Assembly (NCBI GenBank): GCA_002402545.1
Contig: DHGA01000010.1
Location: 150-29,462 of the forward strand
Source of the DNA: Syntrophaceae bacterium UBA4810
GTDB taxonomy: Bacteria; Desulfobacterota; Syntrophia; Syntrophales; Smithellaceae
Reading direction: 5' to 3'
DNA: 29,313 bases
Shown here: positions 1-7,765 of the stretch, in pieces
Layout: every line of letters begins with the position of its first letter
Position numbering within the stretch: the first letter of the stretch is position 1
The notes under the pieces: model-generated
What the model was told of the DNA's origin: nothing
The model's database searches: none
Seen by the model: only the letters and a program-made list of their open reading frames with translations
Made by a program: the position numbers and the translations under genes

Positions 1-852
1 GATTTTTTCACCCCGATCGTGGACGACCCGTACACGTTCGGCCGGATTGCCGTGACGAATGCGCTCGGGGATATCTATGCGATGGGCGGACGGCCGATTA
101 CCGCGATGAATATCGTCTGTTTCCCGATCAAAACAATGGACAAAAATATTTTACGTGAAGTTCTGCGCGGCGGCCTCGATAAAATGCGCGAGGCGGGAGT
201 ATTGCTGGTCGGCGGGCACAGCGTGGAAGACAATGAATTAAAATATGGCCTCGCCGTCACCGGCGTTATCCATCCGGATAAAGTTTTATTCAATCGCGGC
301 GCGAAACCGGGTGATTGCCTGATTTTAACCAAACCGCTGGGAACGGGCATTGTGAGCACGGCAATAAAAGTCGGGGAGGTAAATCCTGATTTAATGAAGA
401 TGGCGACTTCATGCATGACGCGTCTAAATAAAAGAACCTCCGAAATAATGATTGCCGCGGGCGACATTCACTCCTGCACCGACATTACCGGTTTTGGTTT
501 TTTAGGGCACGCAAGTGAAATGATTGAAGGAGAAAATGTCGGCCTGCGGATAAACTCGTCCGCCGTGCCGGTTTTTGCGGGCGTGCAGGAATTGGTGGAA
601 ACAGGATTTGTTCCCGGCGGCCTTTACCGTAATAAAGATTTTCGCATAAAGCAGGTGCAAAAAGAAGAAAGCTGTCCGGACTGGCTTTTTGATATCCTTT
701 TTGACCCGCAAACCGCCGGCGGATTGTTCTTCAGCCTGCCGCGAAACAAAGGAAACACCCTGATTAAAAAATTGCATGACGCCGGAGTAACCGACGCCGC
801 CATCGTCGGAGAAGTTGTTACCGAACATGCCGGAAAAATTGTTGTGATCTAA
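1..852 (+). CDS. selD: Selenide, water dikinase (selenophosphate synthetase), 5' end missing
   Basis: Makes selenophosphate from selenide and ATP, the selenium donor for selenocysteine-tRNA (and selenouridine) synthesis in the cytosol. The reading frame is open from base 1, so the start and the N-terminal catalytic Cys/Sec loop lie outside the window; about 283 residues remain. The first visible residues (DFFTPIVDDPYTFGRIA) are the classic SelD/PurM-fold core, followed by NALGDIYAMGGRP, LVGGHSVED, DITGFGFLGH and, near the end, DPQTAGGL, all characteristic of SelD. A GTG at 19 is not the real start because the homology runs upstream of it. It is the first gene of a run with a DHH protein 32 nt downstream. 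Its presence matters because two UGA-containing selenoprotein genes lie further along this window. Identification is secure; only the missing end limits it. Confidence 0.96.
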   Translation, partial: DFFTPIVDDPYTFGRIAVTNALGDIYAMGGRPITAMNIVCFPIKTMDKNILREVLRGGLDKMREAGVLLVGGHSVEDNELKYGLAVTGVIHPDKVLFNRGAKPGDCLILTKPLGTGIVSTAIKVGEVNPDLMKMATSCMTRLNKRTSEIMIAAGDIHSCTDITGFGFLGHASEMIEGENVGLRINSSAVPVFAGVQELVETGFVPGGLYRNKDFRIKQVQKEESCPDWLFDILFDPQTAGGLFFSLPRNKGNTLIKKLHDAGVTDAAIVGEVVTEHAGKIVVI

Positions 853-884
853 ATTTATTAGCCGGCCGTTTTCCCGAGACAGCC

Positions 885-1919
885 ATGAAAATAAAATCCA
901 TTCCGATAAAAAAAGAAACAGAGCAAAATCTTAAAAAGATAATGGAAATAGTTCGTCCCGATGATTCGATGGCTTTTATAATGTACGGAAGCCCCGATCC
1001 TGACGCCATCGCCTCCGCCATGGCCATGCACCGGATCATCCAACAAACAAGGGGGCTCACCAAATACGCGTTTGTCGCCACTGAACCTTTGGCGCGGCAG
1101 CAGAATATAGCTCTGGCGGAGGCCATGCGTTTAAATATTCAATTGATAAATAAAGTGGATTTGACTGCTTATCGCCTTACCGCTCTTTTCGACGCGCAGC
1201 CGTCTTTTTTTAAAGAAAATATTCCCGCACACATGGTTTTCGACCATCATCCCCGCGAAGGACAATGGCAGGCGGATTTGGAAGACATTCGTACCGGCTA
1301 TGGCGCATTATCGAGTATCATGACCGAATATTTACTCTGCTCTCGTGTATATATTCCCCGCAATCTGCACACCGCCCTTATGTACGGAATTAAAACCGAC
1401 ACAAATAATTTCAACCGCGACACAATATTTGAAGACATCAGCGCCTATACTCATCATTCAAAACGCGCCAACATACAACTCATCCAGCGCATCGAGCTTA
1501 ACCAGACACCCAAGCGCTTTCTGAAATATTTCGACCATGCTTATCATTACATAAAAACCTTTCCCGGCGGATACGTCTGCAACCTTGGTGTTATGGAAAG
1601 CGCGGATGTCGGGGTGCAGGTGGCGGATTTTTATTTGCGTCTGATTGGCGTAAACTATGTTATCATATCCGGAATCGTCGGTGATAAATTCATTATTATT
1701 TTTCGCGGCGACGGCTACCGCCGGGACTGCGGCGCGCTGGCGCAAAAAACTTTCGGCGATTTGGGCAGCGGTGGCGGCCACAGAAGCGCCGCGCGCATGG
1801 AAATCCCACTGGAAACACTGCGGCAAAAGCTAAATGACGATTTGTCGCAAAAAAATATTGACCGGTTTTTGCTGACACGATTAAAAAGAAAACAGGGAAA
1901 GGATAAAGATGAGGTTTAA
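885..1919 (+). CDS. DHH/DHHA1-family phosphoesterase (NrnA-like)
   Basis: A 344-residue protein of the DHH superfamily, metal-dependent phosphoesterases that include the oligoribonuclease/pAp-phosphatase NrnA. Visible motifs are DPDAIAS at residues 38-44 (motif I, metal ligands), DHH at 120-122 (the family motif) and a GGGHRSAA glycine-rich segment near residue 300 that belongs to the DHHA1 substrate-binding domain. Both catalytic and DHHA1 parts are present and the length fits the family. The likely role is turnover of short oligonucleotides or a related phosphoester, but substrate choice within this family cannot be read from sequence. The start ATG has only a weak purine-rich leader. It follows selD by 32 nt, and its last 11 nt overlap the start of the next gene, so the two are probably translationally coupled. 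Confidence 0.88.
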   Translation: MKIKSIPIKKETEQNLKKIMEIVRPDDSMAFIMYGSPDPDAIASAMAMHRIIQQTRGLTKYAFVATEPLARQQNIALAEAMRLNIQLINKVDLTAYRLTALFDAQPSFFKENIPAHMVFDHHPREGQWQADLEDIRTGYGALSSIMTEYLLCSRVYIPRNLHTALMYGIKTDTNNFNRDTIFEDISAYTHHSKRANIQLIQRIELNQTPKRFLKYFDHAYHYIKTFPGGYVCNLGVMESADVGVQVADFYLRLIGVNYVIISGIVGDKFIIIFRGDGYRRDCGALAQKTFGDLGSGGGHRSAARMEIPLETLRQKLNDDLSQKNIDRFLLTRLKRKQGKDKDEV

Positions 1920-2949
1920 AGCATTCAAAAAAGAAATAACCAAAGGGCGTTACCTTAACGCTTTTAAAAACTTTGAGGAAAAAGAAATTGCCATTGAACT
2001 GCGGCATGATGAAATTACCGGCGTGGCCTGCCGCATACTGCCCTACCGCGTCCGCACCGTACATAAACCGGATGTCGACAGCTATCTGGAAAAGTCTCCG
2101 GAATCATTGTGCCCATTTTGCTCACCGCTTTTCGAAAAAACAACTCCGAAATTCATGCCGCACGTCATCGCGGAAGGAAAATTCCGCCACGGCAACGCCT
2201 GGCTATTCCCCAACGCTTTTCCTTACGACGCGAATAATTCGGTGGCCATTCTATCGTCGCGCCATTTCATTCCCATGGATGAACTGACACCGCAAACCAT
2301 GAAAGACGGTTTTGAAGTCTGCCGCGATTATCTGTACCGCATGGCGGAAATGAATTTAGGTTATAAATACTGTTCCATCAACTGGAACTACATGCCGCCC
2401 GCGGGAGGCGGCCTGGTGCATCCGCACCTGCAGACAATTGTCTCAAAAAAGCCGACCAACTTCATGCAGCGGCTTATCACCAGCGCGCAAGGCTACGCGG
2501 CGGAAGAAGACGGTGAAAACCTCTGGCATAGCCTGATTGCCATGGAAAAAGACGCTAAAGAAAGATTCATTACCAACACCGGCGCGATAAGCTGGCTGAC
2601 CAGTTTCGCGCCCAAAAGCATGGCCGGAGAAATAGATTTTTATTTTCACGAGAAAACTTCGTTTTTTGATTTGACGGAAGCTAATATTGACGAACTTCTG
2701 GCGGGGCTTGCCAAGGTTTTCGGCTATTTATACGCGAATAATTTCATCAGCTTTAATCTTTCTCTTTACGCGCCGATGCTCAGCAACCGTTATTTATGGG
2801 TGCAGGGGAAAATCACGCCGCGCTTTGAAATCAACCCGCTGGGCACGAGCGATTTGAATTATTTTGAAAAACTGCACAACGAGATAATCTGCCCGGTCGT
2901 TCCGGAAGATCTCTGCAAGGAACTGCAAAATTACTTTGCGGCGCAATGA
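1909..2949 (+). CDS. Galactose-1-phosphate uridylyltransferase-like protein (HIT superfamily)
   Basis: 346 residues. CPFC at 68-71 resembles the zinc-binding pair of GalT-type enzymes, and HPHLQ at 171-175 matches the nucleotidyl-transfer motif HxHxQ (canonical GalT has HPHGQ, so a leucine replaces the glycine). In this fold the second His of the motif becomes nucleotidylated, and the enzyme moves a nucleoside monophosphate between a sugar phosphate and a nucleotide. The true substrate is uncertain: no other Leloir-pathway gene is nearby, and distant members of the family act on other nucleotides. The start overlaps the end of the DHH gene by 11 nt, with the Shine-Dalgarno (AGGGAAAGGA-like) inside the DHH coding region. 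The transcript ends at the hairpin 25 nt downstream. Confidence 0.8.
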   Translation: MRFKAFKKEITKGRYLNAFKNFEEKEIAIELRHDEITGVACRILPYRVRTVHKPDVDSYLEKSPESLCPFCSPLFEKTTPKFMPHVIAEGKFRHGNAWLFPNAFPYDANNSVAILSSRHFIPMDELTPQTMKDGFEVCRDYLYRMAEMNLGYKYCSINWNYMPPAGGGLVHPHLQTIVSKKPTNFMQRLITSAQGYAAEEDGENLWHSLIAMEKDAKERFITNTGAISWLTSFAPKSMAGEIDFYFHEKTSFFDLTEANIDELLAGLAKVFGYLYANNFISFNLSLYAPMLSNRYLWVQGKITPRFEINPLGTSDLNYFEKLHNEIICPVVPEDLCKELQNYFAAQ

Positions 2950-2973
2950 ACTGATTAATAACCGACAGGCAAT

Positions 2974-3007
2974 AAAAAAAGCGGCGCTTGATGACGCCGC
3001 TTTTTTT
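2974..3007. terminator. Bidirectional intrinsic terminator
   Basis: A 13-base arm (seven A then GCGGCG, 2974-2986) pairs with CGCCGC plus seven T (2995-3007) around an 8-base loop. The GC core followed by a T run on either strand makes it work in both directions. It lies between the convergent GalT-like gene (ends 2949) and FmdB-like gene (ends 3028). Confidence 0.92.
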
Positions 3008-3027
3008 ATTTCTTCTGAATTTTTTAT

Positions 3028-3303
3028 CTAATCTTCTTTTTTGCTGGTTGATTTGGTTTCCGTTGACGTGGAACTTTCCGTGCTTGTTGTTTCCTTATCC
3101 TGCTTTTTTGCCGGCTGCGATTTCTTGCCCGCGTAGTCCGTTGCGTACCACCCCGTCCCTTTAAGCGCGAACGACGTCATGGAAATTAATTTATGAACTC
3201 TACCCCGGCAGAATTTACAGCTTTTCAAATCGGAATCATTTATTCCCTGCAGCGCTTCAAACTGCTTGCCGCACTTATAGCATTTGTATTCATAGATAGG
3301 CAT
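3028..3303 (-). CDS. FmdB-family putative regulatory zinc-ribbon protein
   Basis: A 91-residue protein starting MPIYEYKCYKCGKQFE, the signature N-terminus of the FmdB/CxxC_CxxC_SSSS family. Cysteines pair as C8-x2-C11 and C29-x2-C32, a single zinc ribbon. Residues about 60-91 are a low-complexity Lys/Ser/Thr/Glu tail typical of the family. Function is not established; FmdB was named from a formamidase operon. The start at 3303 is chosen over an upstream ATG at 3333 because GGAGGT sits 7 nt before it and because family homology begins exactly there. The stop codon of the upstream HExxH gene ends 1 nt before this ATG, so the pair is translationally coupled. Confidence 0.9.
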   Translation of the reverse strand: MPIYEYKCYKCGKQFEALQGINDSDLKSCKFCRGRVHKLISMTSFALKGTGWYATDYAGKKSQPAKKQDKETTSTESSTSTETKSTSKKED

Positions 3304-3304
3304 A

Positions 3305-3853
3305 TTAAAAACCTCCGCAACTGTATGTATCAAAAATTTTAAAATTATTGCTGAAACAATCTAAAACCATATTCATGTCCTGATAACTTACCATCTGTAA
3401 CGCGTTTTTTGTCAAATTATGGACGATGGCTTCTTCCTTTTCCTTTTCTTCCGCCACCGCGTGAAAATCGCTTTCATTGTTTCCGAAGCGCAAAACATGA
3501 ATCAGCTCATGCACGGCGATGTAAAGCATCAGTGGGCTCAGCTTTATAAAAGGATTTGCCCGCTGCACCGCGTTCAGAATAATATTATCTTGCAGGCAAA
3601 CGCGGTAAAAATCAAAACCGTCACCGGTGCTTTGCGCCTCGCCTTCCGGCTTTTCATATGAATATTTGCACAGATGGGCGAACGCGCCGTCTTTTATCTC
3701 GTGTTCATCCAAATATGCAAGTGTTTTTACGTCATACTTATGTTTTTTAAACTGGTTTTCATTTAAACGGAAATATCCCGAAACCAGCTTTTCCGCATCC
3801 GTAAAAGCCTTGTTTGCCAGGGGCATTTGCGCCTCGTTAAAAAATTGCGCCAT
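3305..3853 (-). CDS. Small HExxH putative metallopeptidase-like protein, unrecognised family
   Basis: 182 residues, no signal peptide and no membrane span, so probably cytosolic. The one clear motif is HELIH at 115-119, the zinc-binding HExxH of metallopeptidases, preceded by a hydrophobic helix (residues 104-114) as expected for such an active-site helix. Candidate third ligands follow closely: F-H131, E136/E137 and H145, the last in an acidic helix. I do not recognise the family, and peptidase activity is inferred only from the motif. It is co-transcribed with the FmdB-type zinc ribbon that starts 1 nt after its stop codon. A good sigma-70-type promoter lies about 35 nt upstream (3888-3916), so this gene heads the two-gene transcript. 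The start ATG has GGTGAT a few bases upstream. Confidence 0.7.
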   Translation of the reverse strand: MAQFFNEAQMPLANKAFTDAEKLVSGYFRLNENQFKKHKYDVKTLAYLDEHEIKDGAFAHLCKYSYEKPEGEAQSTGDGFDFYRVCLQDNIILNAVQRANPFIKLSPLMLYIAVHELIHVLRFGNNESDFHAVAEEKEKEEAIVHNLTKNALQMVSYQDMNMVLDCFSNNFKIFDTYSCGGF

Positions 3854-3887
3854 AAATCACCAACACCTGATATCTAAATTCATAAAT

Positions 3888-3916
3888 AATATATGCATTT
3901 AAGCAATCACTGTCAA
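3888..3916 (-). promoter_or_regulatory. Sigma-70-type promoter of the HExxH/FmdB pair
   Basis: On the minus strand TTGACA (3916-3911) and TATATT (3893-3888) are separated by exactly 17 bases, an almost perfect housekeeping promoter, 35 nt before the ATG at 3853. Confidence 0.75.
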
Positions 3917-4177
3917 GATTGAGCGTATATCCATAAATGATGACCGCGCTATCCGCAAAAGCGCAAAAAAAAGGTATTTGCCATGGGAAAAAGAGCAGTC
4001 GCGCTCAGGTCAAATCTCATTGATACAGATGCGTTTAATGTCTGTTGAAGGATTCTTCCGTGGCAGCTCAACAAAAAATTATTTATGCCGGAGAGAAGCT
4101 TTTCTTCATTCAAAGCCAGCGCGGTTTCACGGCGCCCTTTTTCATTTGTACACACGAATCATTTATACATTTTTCTT
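3917..4177. other. Intergenic stretch without a convincing gene; possible TetR relic
   Basis: The gap between the HExxH gene and the diguanylate cyclase holds no complete gene. A plus-strand frame from the TTG at 4045 reads AAQQKIIYAGEKLFF and then a glycine/phenylalanine turn, reminiscent of the first helix of TetR-type regulators, but it loses any resemblance after about 30 residues and has no downstream helix-turn-helix. It may be a decayed fragment or chance. No hairpin or tRNA is visible. Confidence 0.3.
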
Positions 4178-5320
4178 TTATTCATCGTATTCCACGCAAT
4201 TTCTCCCTTCGCTCTTGGCGCGGTAAAGAGCATGATCGGCGCGGGCAATCATTTTCTCCACATCTTCCCGGAAACGATACTCCGTAAAACCCAGAGAAAC
4301 GGTAATTCTAAAATCTGGTCCCAAATCAGGAAAGCGGTTCTGTTCAATACTGGCGCGTACGCGTTCCGCACAGATCATCGCCCCTTTAATATCCGTCTGC
4401 GTAAAAACAAGTAGAAATTCCTCACCGCCATAGCGACCGCAAATATCCGTATTACGCAGGGCATCACGAATGATGGTCGAAACTGTACGCAAGACATGAT
4501 CTCCCATCAGATGACCATGGGTATCATTGACGTTCTTGAAGTGATCGATGTCCAACATAGCTATAGCGAATTGTGATCCGCCGCGGGACGATCGATTCTT
4601 CTCATATTCAAGAAGCTCCATAAGATGACGGCGGTTATAGAGACCGGTCAGTTCGTCACGAATCGCCATTTCCCGGATGATCGCAATGGACTTCTGCAGT
4701 TCCGAACGGCTGACGCCCAGATTACGACGAAGAGAACTAATATATCCCCCGATGATGGAAAAGGCGACCAGTACCAGGGCCAACACAATCCATTGGAGGT
4801 ATTCATTTTGAAAATTTACTCCCTGAGGACGAAAAAGATGCAACAGAACTATATCGCCTCCATATGTAAGCAGGGTAAAAACACTGATAAATAGAAACTG
4901 GCGGGTATTAAGGCGGAAAATTCCGAACAGGAGCATAATGACGTACATCAGCAATAAAAGACCACGGGACTCATTGGCAAAATACATTACGTACATCACC
5001 ACAAGTATTGCCGCACACATCTGGACGAGTGTGAGACTGGGATCGGCCATCCGCAGGTTGAGTCCGGTACGCAAGATAATATAAAAAGAAATATTAATCA
5101 GGGGAATGATGATCAGCAACCCGGCAATTGCCTGCCATTCCGTGATACCCGCCAGATAGGAGGCGTAAGCCAGACTGCCATTGATAATATAGGCGATCAT
5201 TGCCATGAATAAACGGCGTATGCGCAGCGCCTGCTTCTGGTCATCTTTAGGAATAAGCGAAAATTTGAAAACTGCTTGCAGTAAATCCCGATACCATGTT
5301 TTTTCATTTACCGTTGTCAT
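4178..5320 (-). CDS. Membrane-bound diguanylate cyclase (GGDEF)
   Basis: 380 residues from the chosen ATG. Residues about 35-195 form roughly six hydrophobic spans, an uncharacterised membrane sensor region; a short linker helix (about 196-220) leads into a GGDEF domain starting at RDELTGLYNRR. The catalytic loop is GGEEF (298-302), an active variant that condenses two GTP into cyclic di-GMP. An intact inhibitory site RxxD (RNTD, 289-292) lies five residues upstream, so product inhibition is expected. No EAL domain follows. The ATG at 5320 is preferred over the TTG at 5332 because GGGGGA lies just upstream of it. It is a single-gene unit with no obvious partner. Confidence 0.93.
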   Translation of the reverse strand: MTTVNEKTWYRDLLQAVFKFSLIPKDDQKQALRIRRLFMAMIAYIINGSLAYASYLAGITEWQAIAGLLIIIPLINISFYIILRTGLNLRMADPSLTLVQMCAAILVVMYVMYFANESRGLLLLMYVIMLLFGIFRLNTRQFLFISVFTLLTYGGDIVLLHLFRPQGVNFQNEYLQWIVLALVLVAFSIIGGYISSLRRNLGVSRSELQKSIAIIREMAIRDELTGLYNRRHLMELLEYEKNRSSRGGSQFAIAMLDIDHFKNVNDTHGHLMGDHVLRTVSTIIRDALRNTDICGRYGGEEFLLVFTQTDIKGAMICAERVRASIEQNRFPDLGPDFRITVSLGFTEYRFREDVEKMIARADHALYRAKSEGRNCVEYDE

Positions 5321-5366
5321 ACATTCCCCCAACGGAAAAAATTGAAACGTAATAATGCTTCTTTGC

Positions 5367-5381
5367 CGTCATTGAATGACG
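5367..5381. promoter_or_regulatory. Perfect inverted repeat upstream of the diguanylate cyclase
   Basis: CGTCAT-TGA-ATGACG, six matched bases around a three-base centre, 47 nt upstream of the GGDEF start in a gene-free gap. It could be an operator for the cyclase gene or a short hairpin; no matching regulator gene is visible. Confidence 0.3.
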
Positions 5382-5528
5382 CCCGGTTTTCTAGCTTTAT
5401 TTATTCAGTCTTCCGGTTAAAAGCAAGGCAATTCGTAACAAATAACAAATGCTGTTTTTATGATGATATTTGCGGCTTCATACAAAAAATCCTCCCGACA
5501 GAAAGCCCTTAAGGAAACCAAAATTAAA

Positions 5529-5558
5529 TTGACAACTTTAGCGCGTCAGGCGTATATC
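5529..5558 (+). promoter_or_regulatory. Sigma-70-type promoter of ddl
   Basis: TTGACA (5529-5534) and TATATC (5553-5558) with an 18-base spacer. Transcription would begin near 5565, downstream of the ATG at 5561, which supports use of the next in-frame ATG at 5594 as the ddl start. Confidence 0.6.
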
Positions 5559-5593
5559 TGATGAAAATAATGCAACAATATAGCGGGGTAAAA

Positions 5594-6736
5594 ATGGCGA
5601 AGAAAACAAGCCCTTCGGAAAAAACAGCAAAAATACGCGTCGGCGTGTTGTATGGCGGCAGATCAGGCGAGCACGATGTTTCACTTTGCTCCGCCGCGTC
5701 CGTTGTGGAAGCTTTGGATAAAAACAAATACAAATTAACCGCCATAGGCATTGACCGAGAAGGCAAATGGTATGTTCAGGATAAGCCGCAAATAATCCCC
5801 CACAAGGATTTCGGCAAAGTGCTGGCCTTAAAAAAGAAAGGCAAGTGGCTCGTCAATCATTTTCAGCAAAACAATCAACTTCATTTATACGATCTGACAA
5901 ATAAAAATAAAAAAGTAACTATTGATGTTGTGTTCCCTGTTTTGCATGGAACTTTCGGCGAGGACGGCACTCTGCAGGGATTATTGGAATTGGCGATGGT
6001 GCCTTACGTGGGCGCGGATGTTATCGGTTCTTCCGTCGGCATGGATAAGGATGTGGCTAAGAGATTGCTCAGGGAGACGGGCATCCCCGTTGTTTCTTCG
6101 ATAACCGTAAACAAAAGCGAATGGAAAGCCAACACGCAAGACATAATCCAAAACGCGGTGGAGAAATTTGGCCTGCCTTTGTTTGTCAAGCCCGTCTGCA
6201 CCGGCTCTTCCGTGGGCGTAAAAAAGGTAAAGGAAAAAGAACAACTGCAAAAGGCCATTAATTTTGCTTTTCAGTTTGACACGCGTGTGATGATTGAAAA
6301 AGGAATCAATTGCCGCGAGATTGAATGCGCAGTATTGGGTAACGAAAATCCGCAGGCATCGATTCTGGGAGAAATTGTTCCCAAACATGAATTTTATTCC
6401 TATGAAGCCAAGTATATTGACCCTGACGGCGCGGCATTGATCATTCCCGCGCCGATTGATTCAAATCTTGCCGAAAAAATCAGAAAAGCGGCCGTGGAAG
6501 GATACAAGGCTTTGGCCTGCTCCGGTATGGCGCGGGTTGATTTCTTTCTAGATAAAAACACGAACGAATTTTATTTAAACGAAATAAACACGCTCCCCGG
6601 CTTTACCAGCATCAGCATGTATCCCAAACTCTGGGAAGCCACCGGCATCAAATACAGCAAGCTTCTGGATAAACTTATTGAACTGGCGTTGGAAAGGCAT
6701 AAGAAAAAAATGGAAATCAAGACTGAAAATGTCTAG
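5594..6736 (+). CDS. ddl: D-alanine--D-alanine ligase
   Basis: ATP-grasp ligase that joins two D-alanines for peptidoglycan precursor synthesis in the cytosol. 380 residues from ATG 5594. The N-terminus carries RVGVLYGGRSGEHDVSL (the Ddl signature with the catalytic Glu), then FPVLHGTFGEDGTLQG, the ATP-grasp core with VKPVCTGSSVGV, and the C-terminal metal-binding segment FYLNEINTLPGFTS. Residues 1-13 are a short polar extension before the conserved core. ATG 5594 has a GGGGT leader; an in-frame ATG at 5561 lies within or upstream of the predicted transcription start. The alanine racemase supplying its substrate lies 1 kb downstream on the opposite strand. The DDL is about 20-30 residues longer than a typical E. 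coli-type enzyme, mostly from an extra segment around residues 55-95. Confidence 0.95.
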   Translation: MAKKTSPSEKTAKIRVGVLYGGRSGEHDVSLCSAASVVEALDKNKYKLTAIGIDREGKWYVQDKPQIIPHKDFGKVLALKKKGKWLVNHFQQNNQLHLYDLTNKNKKVTIDVVFPVLHGTFGEDGTLQGLLELAMVPYVGADVIGSSVGMDKDVAKRLLRETGIPVVSSITVNKSEWKANTQDIIQNAVEKFGLPLFVKPVCTGSSVGVKKVKEKEQLQKAINFAFQFDTRVMIEKGINCREIECAVLGNENPQASILGEIVPKHEFYSYEAKYIDPDGAALIIPAPIDSNLAEKIRKAAVEGYKALACSGMARVDFFLDKNTNEFYLNEINTLPGFTSISMYPKLWEATGIKYSKLLDKLIELALERHKKKMEIKTENV

Positions 6737-6741
6737 CACGA

Positions 6742-7437
6742 ATGAAAGATGAGATTATATCATACAGGCAAATGTGTGACGCTGAGAATGTTCAAACACT
6801 ACAGCGCGGAATGAACTATCGGCTTAACCCAAATTATACTGTTATCTTGATGTCCCAACGCCGTAATGCTCCATATACTGATAGTATTCTGCCTGATGGT
6901 TTAACAATAGAGTATGAGGGGCACGACACACCAAAAACATCAAGCAAAATTAACCCCAAAGCAGTAAATCAACCAAGAATAACTAAATCAGGTAAGCTCA
7001 CCCAGAATGGATTATTTGCTGCAGCAGTAGACGACTATAAAGCGGATAAAAGAAATCCGGAAATTGTTCGTGCATACGAGAAAATATTTCCGGGTGTTTG
7101 GTCTGAAAAAGGTTTCTTTCGTCTTATAGACTATAATTATATTAATATAAAAAACCGTAAGGTGTTTCGTTTCTTTTTAGAAGAAACTGAAGTAGATTTT
7201 AATATTAATGGCTTATCCGAAAATAAACTTCGTCAACGAACTCGGATCATTCCCAGCCAAGTTAAAAAAATTGTTTGGGAACGGGACAAAGGGAGTTGTG
7301 TTATTTGTGGCGCCACAGATGAACTTCATTTTGACCATGATTTGCCTTACTCAAAAGGAGGCACAAGCATAACCCCTAATAATGTTCGCATCCTATGCGC
7401 AAGACATAATTTACAGAAATCTGATAAAATTGAATAA
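6742..7437 (+). CDS. HNH endonuclease, possible modification-dependent restriction enzyme
   Basis: 231 residues with a C-terminal HNH nuclease module: CVIC (C186, C189), HFDHD (H196, D198, H199), an Asn-rich stretch around 213-214 and CARH (C219, H222), i.e. an HNH with a structural zinc site. Residues 30-150 form a separate domain (ILMSQRRNAPYTD, then DGLTIEYEGHD) that faintly recalls SRA/YDG modified-base-binding folds and suggests recognition of modified or foreign DNA; that part is an inference. The gene starts 5 nt after ddl without a good Shine-Dalgarno, and its codon use is visibly more AT-rich than ddl or alr on either side, consistent with horizontal acquisition between two cell-wall genes. 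No methyltransferase gene accompanies it, which fits a stand-alone (type IV-like) nuclease. Confidence 0.85.
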   Translation: MKDEIISYRQMCDAENVQTLQRGMNYRLNPNYTVILMSQRRNAPYTDSILPDGLTIEYEGHDTPKTSSKINPKAVNQPRITKSGKLTQNGLFAAAVDDYKADKRNPEIVRAYEKIFPGVWSEKGFFRLIDYNYINIKNRKVFRFFLEETEVDFNINGLSENKLRQRTRIIPSQVKKIVWERDKGSCVICGATDELHFDHDLPYSKGGTSITPNNVRILCARHNLQKSDKIE

Positions 7438-7458
7438 AAATATTTTAGGAGGTGTAAC

Positions 7459-7647
7459 ATGAAAAAACCCGCATCGTTAGTAGCAGCTATTTTATTCTTT
7501 GTGATGGCCATTGCCCAGTTGTGCCGTTTATTTTTACAGGTTCATATAGTTGCCGGAGACATTACCGTCCCCCTCTGGCCCAGCGCGCTCGCCGCGGTGG
7601 TTTTGATATTGCTGGGCATCTGGCTTTTGGTGGAAAGAAGCAAGTAA
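7459..7647 (+). CDS. Small two-span membrane protein, unknown function
   Basis: 62 residues with two hydrophobic helices (about 7-29 and 40-57) separated by a short loop, ending in a charged ERSK tail. AGGAGGT sits just before the ATG, an ideal ribosome-binding site, so it is very probably translated. It follows the HNH gene by 21 nt. I do not recognise the family and give no function. Confidence 0.7.
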   Translation: MKKPASLVAAILFFVMAIAQLCRLFLQVHIVAGDITVPLWPSALAAVVLILLGIWLLVERSK

Positions 7648-7705
7648 GAGTGAAAGCGTTAATCATTCTTTTATCAACGCCAACACGACAAACAAAAAAA
7701 TAAAA

Positions 7706-7765
7706 AGATTGCGTCACCTGCCTATGGCAGGTTCGCAATGACAGAAGAGTGTGTCATCGCGAGAT
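7706..7765. repeat. REP-like intergenic palindromic element
   Basis: Contains a perfect hairpin CCTGCC-TAT-GGCAGG inside a longer unit that on the minus strand reads TGTCATTGCGAACCTGCC. This resembles the dispersed 'TCATTGCGAG...' intergenic repeats seen in many Gram-negative genomes. A second degenerate half (GTGTCATCGCGAGA, 7751-7764) follows in inverted orientation. It sits immediately beyond the alr stop codon and may help end or stabilise that transcript. Only this copy is seen in the window. Confidence 0.5.

Noticed and set aside
2974..3007. Hairpin as a small RNA or riboswitch
   Set aside because: Its GC stem with T run and convergent position are fully explained by a terminator.
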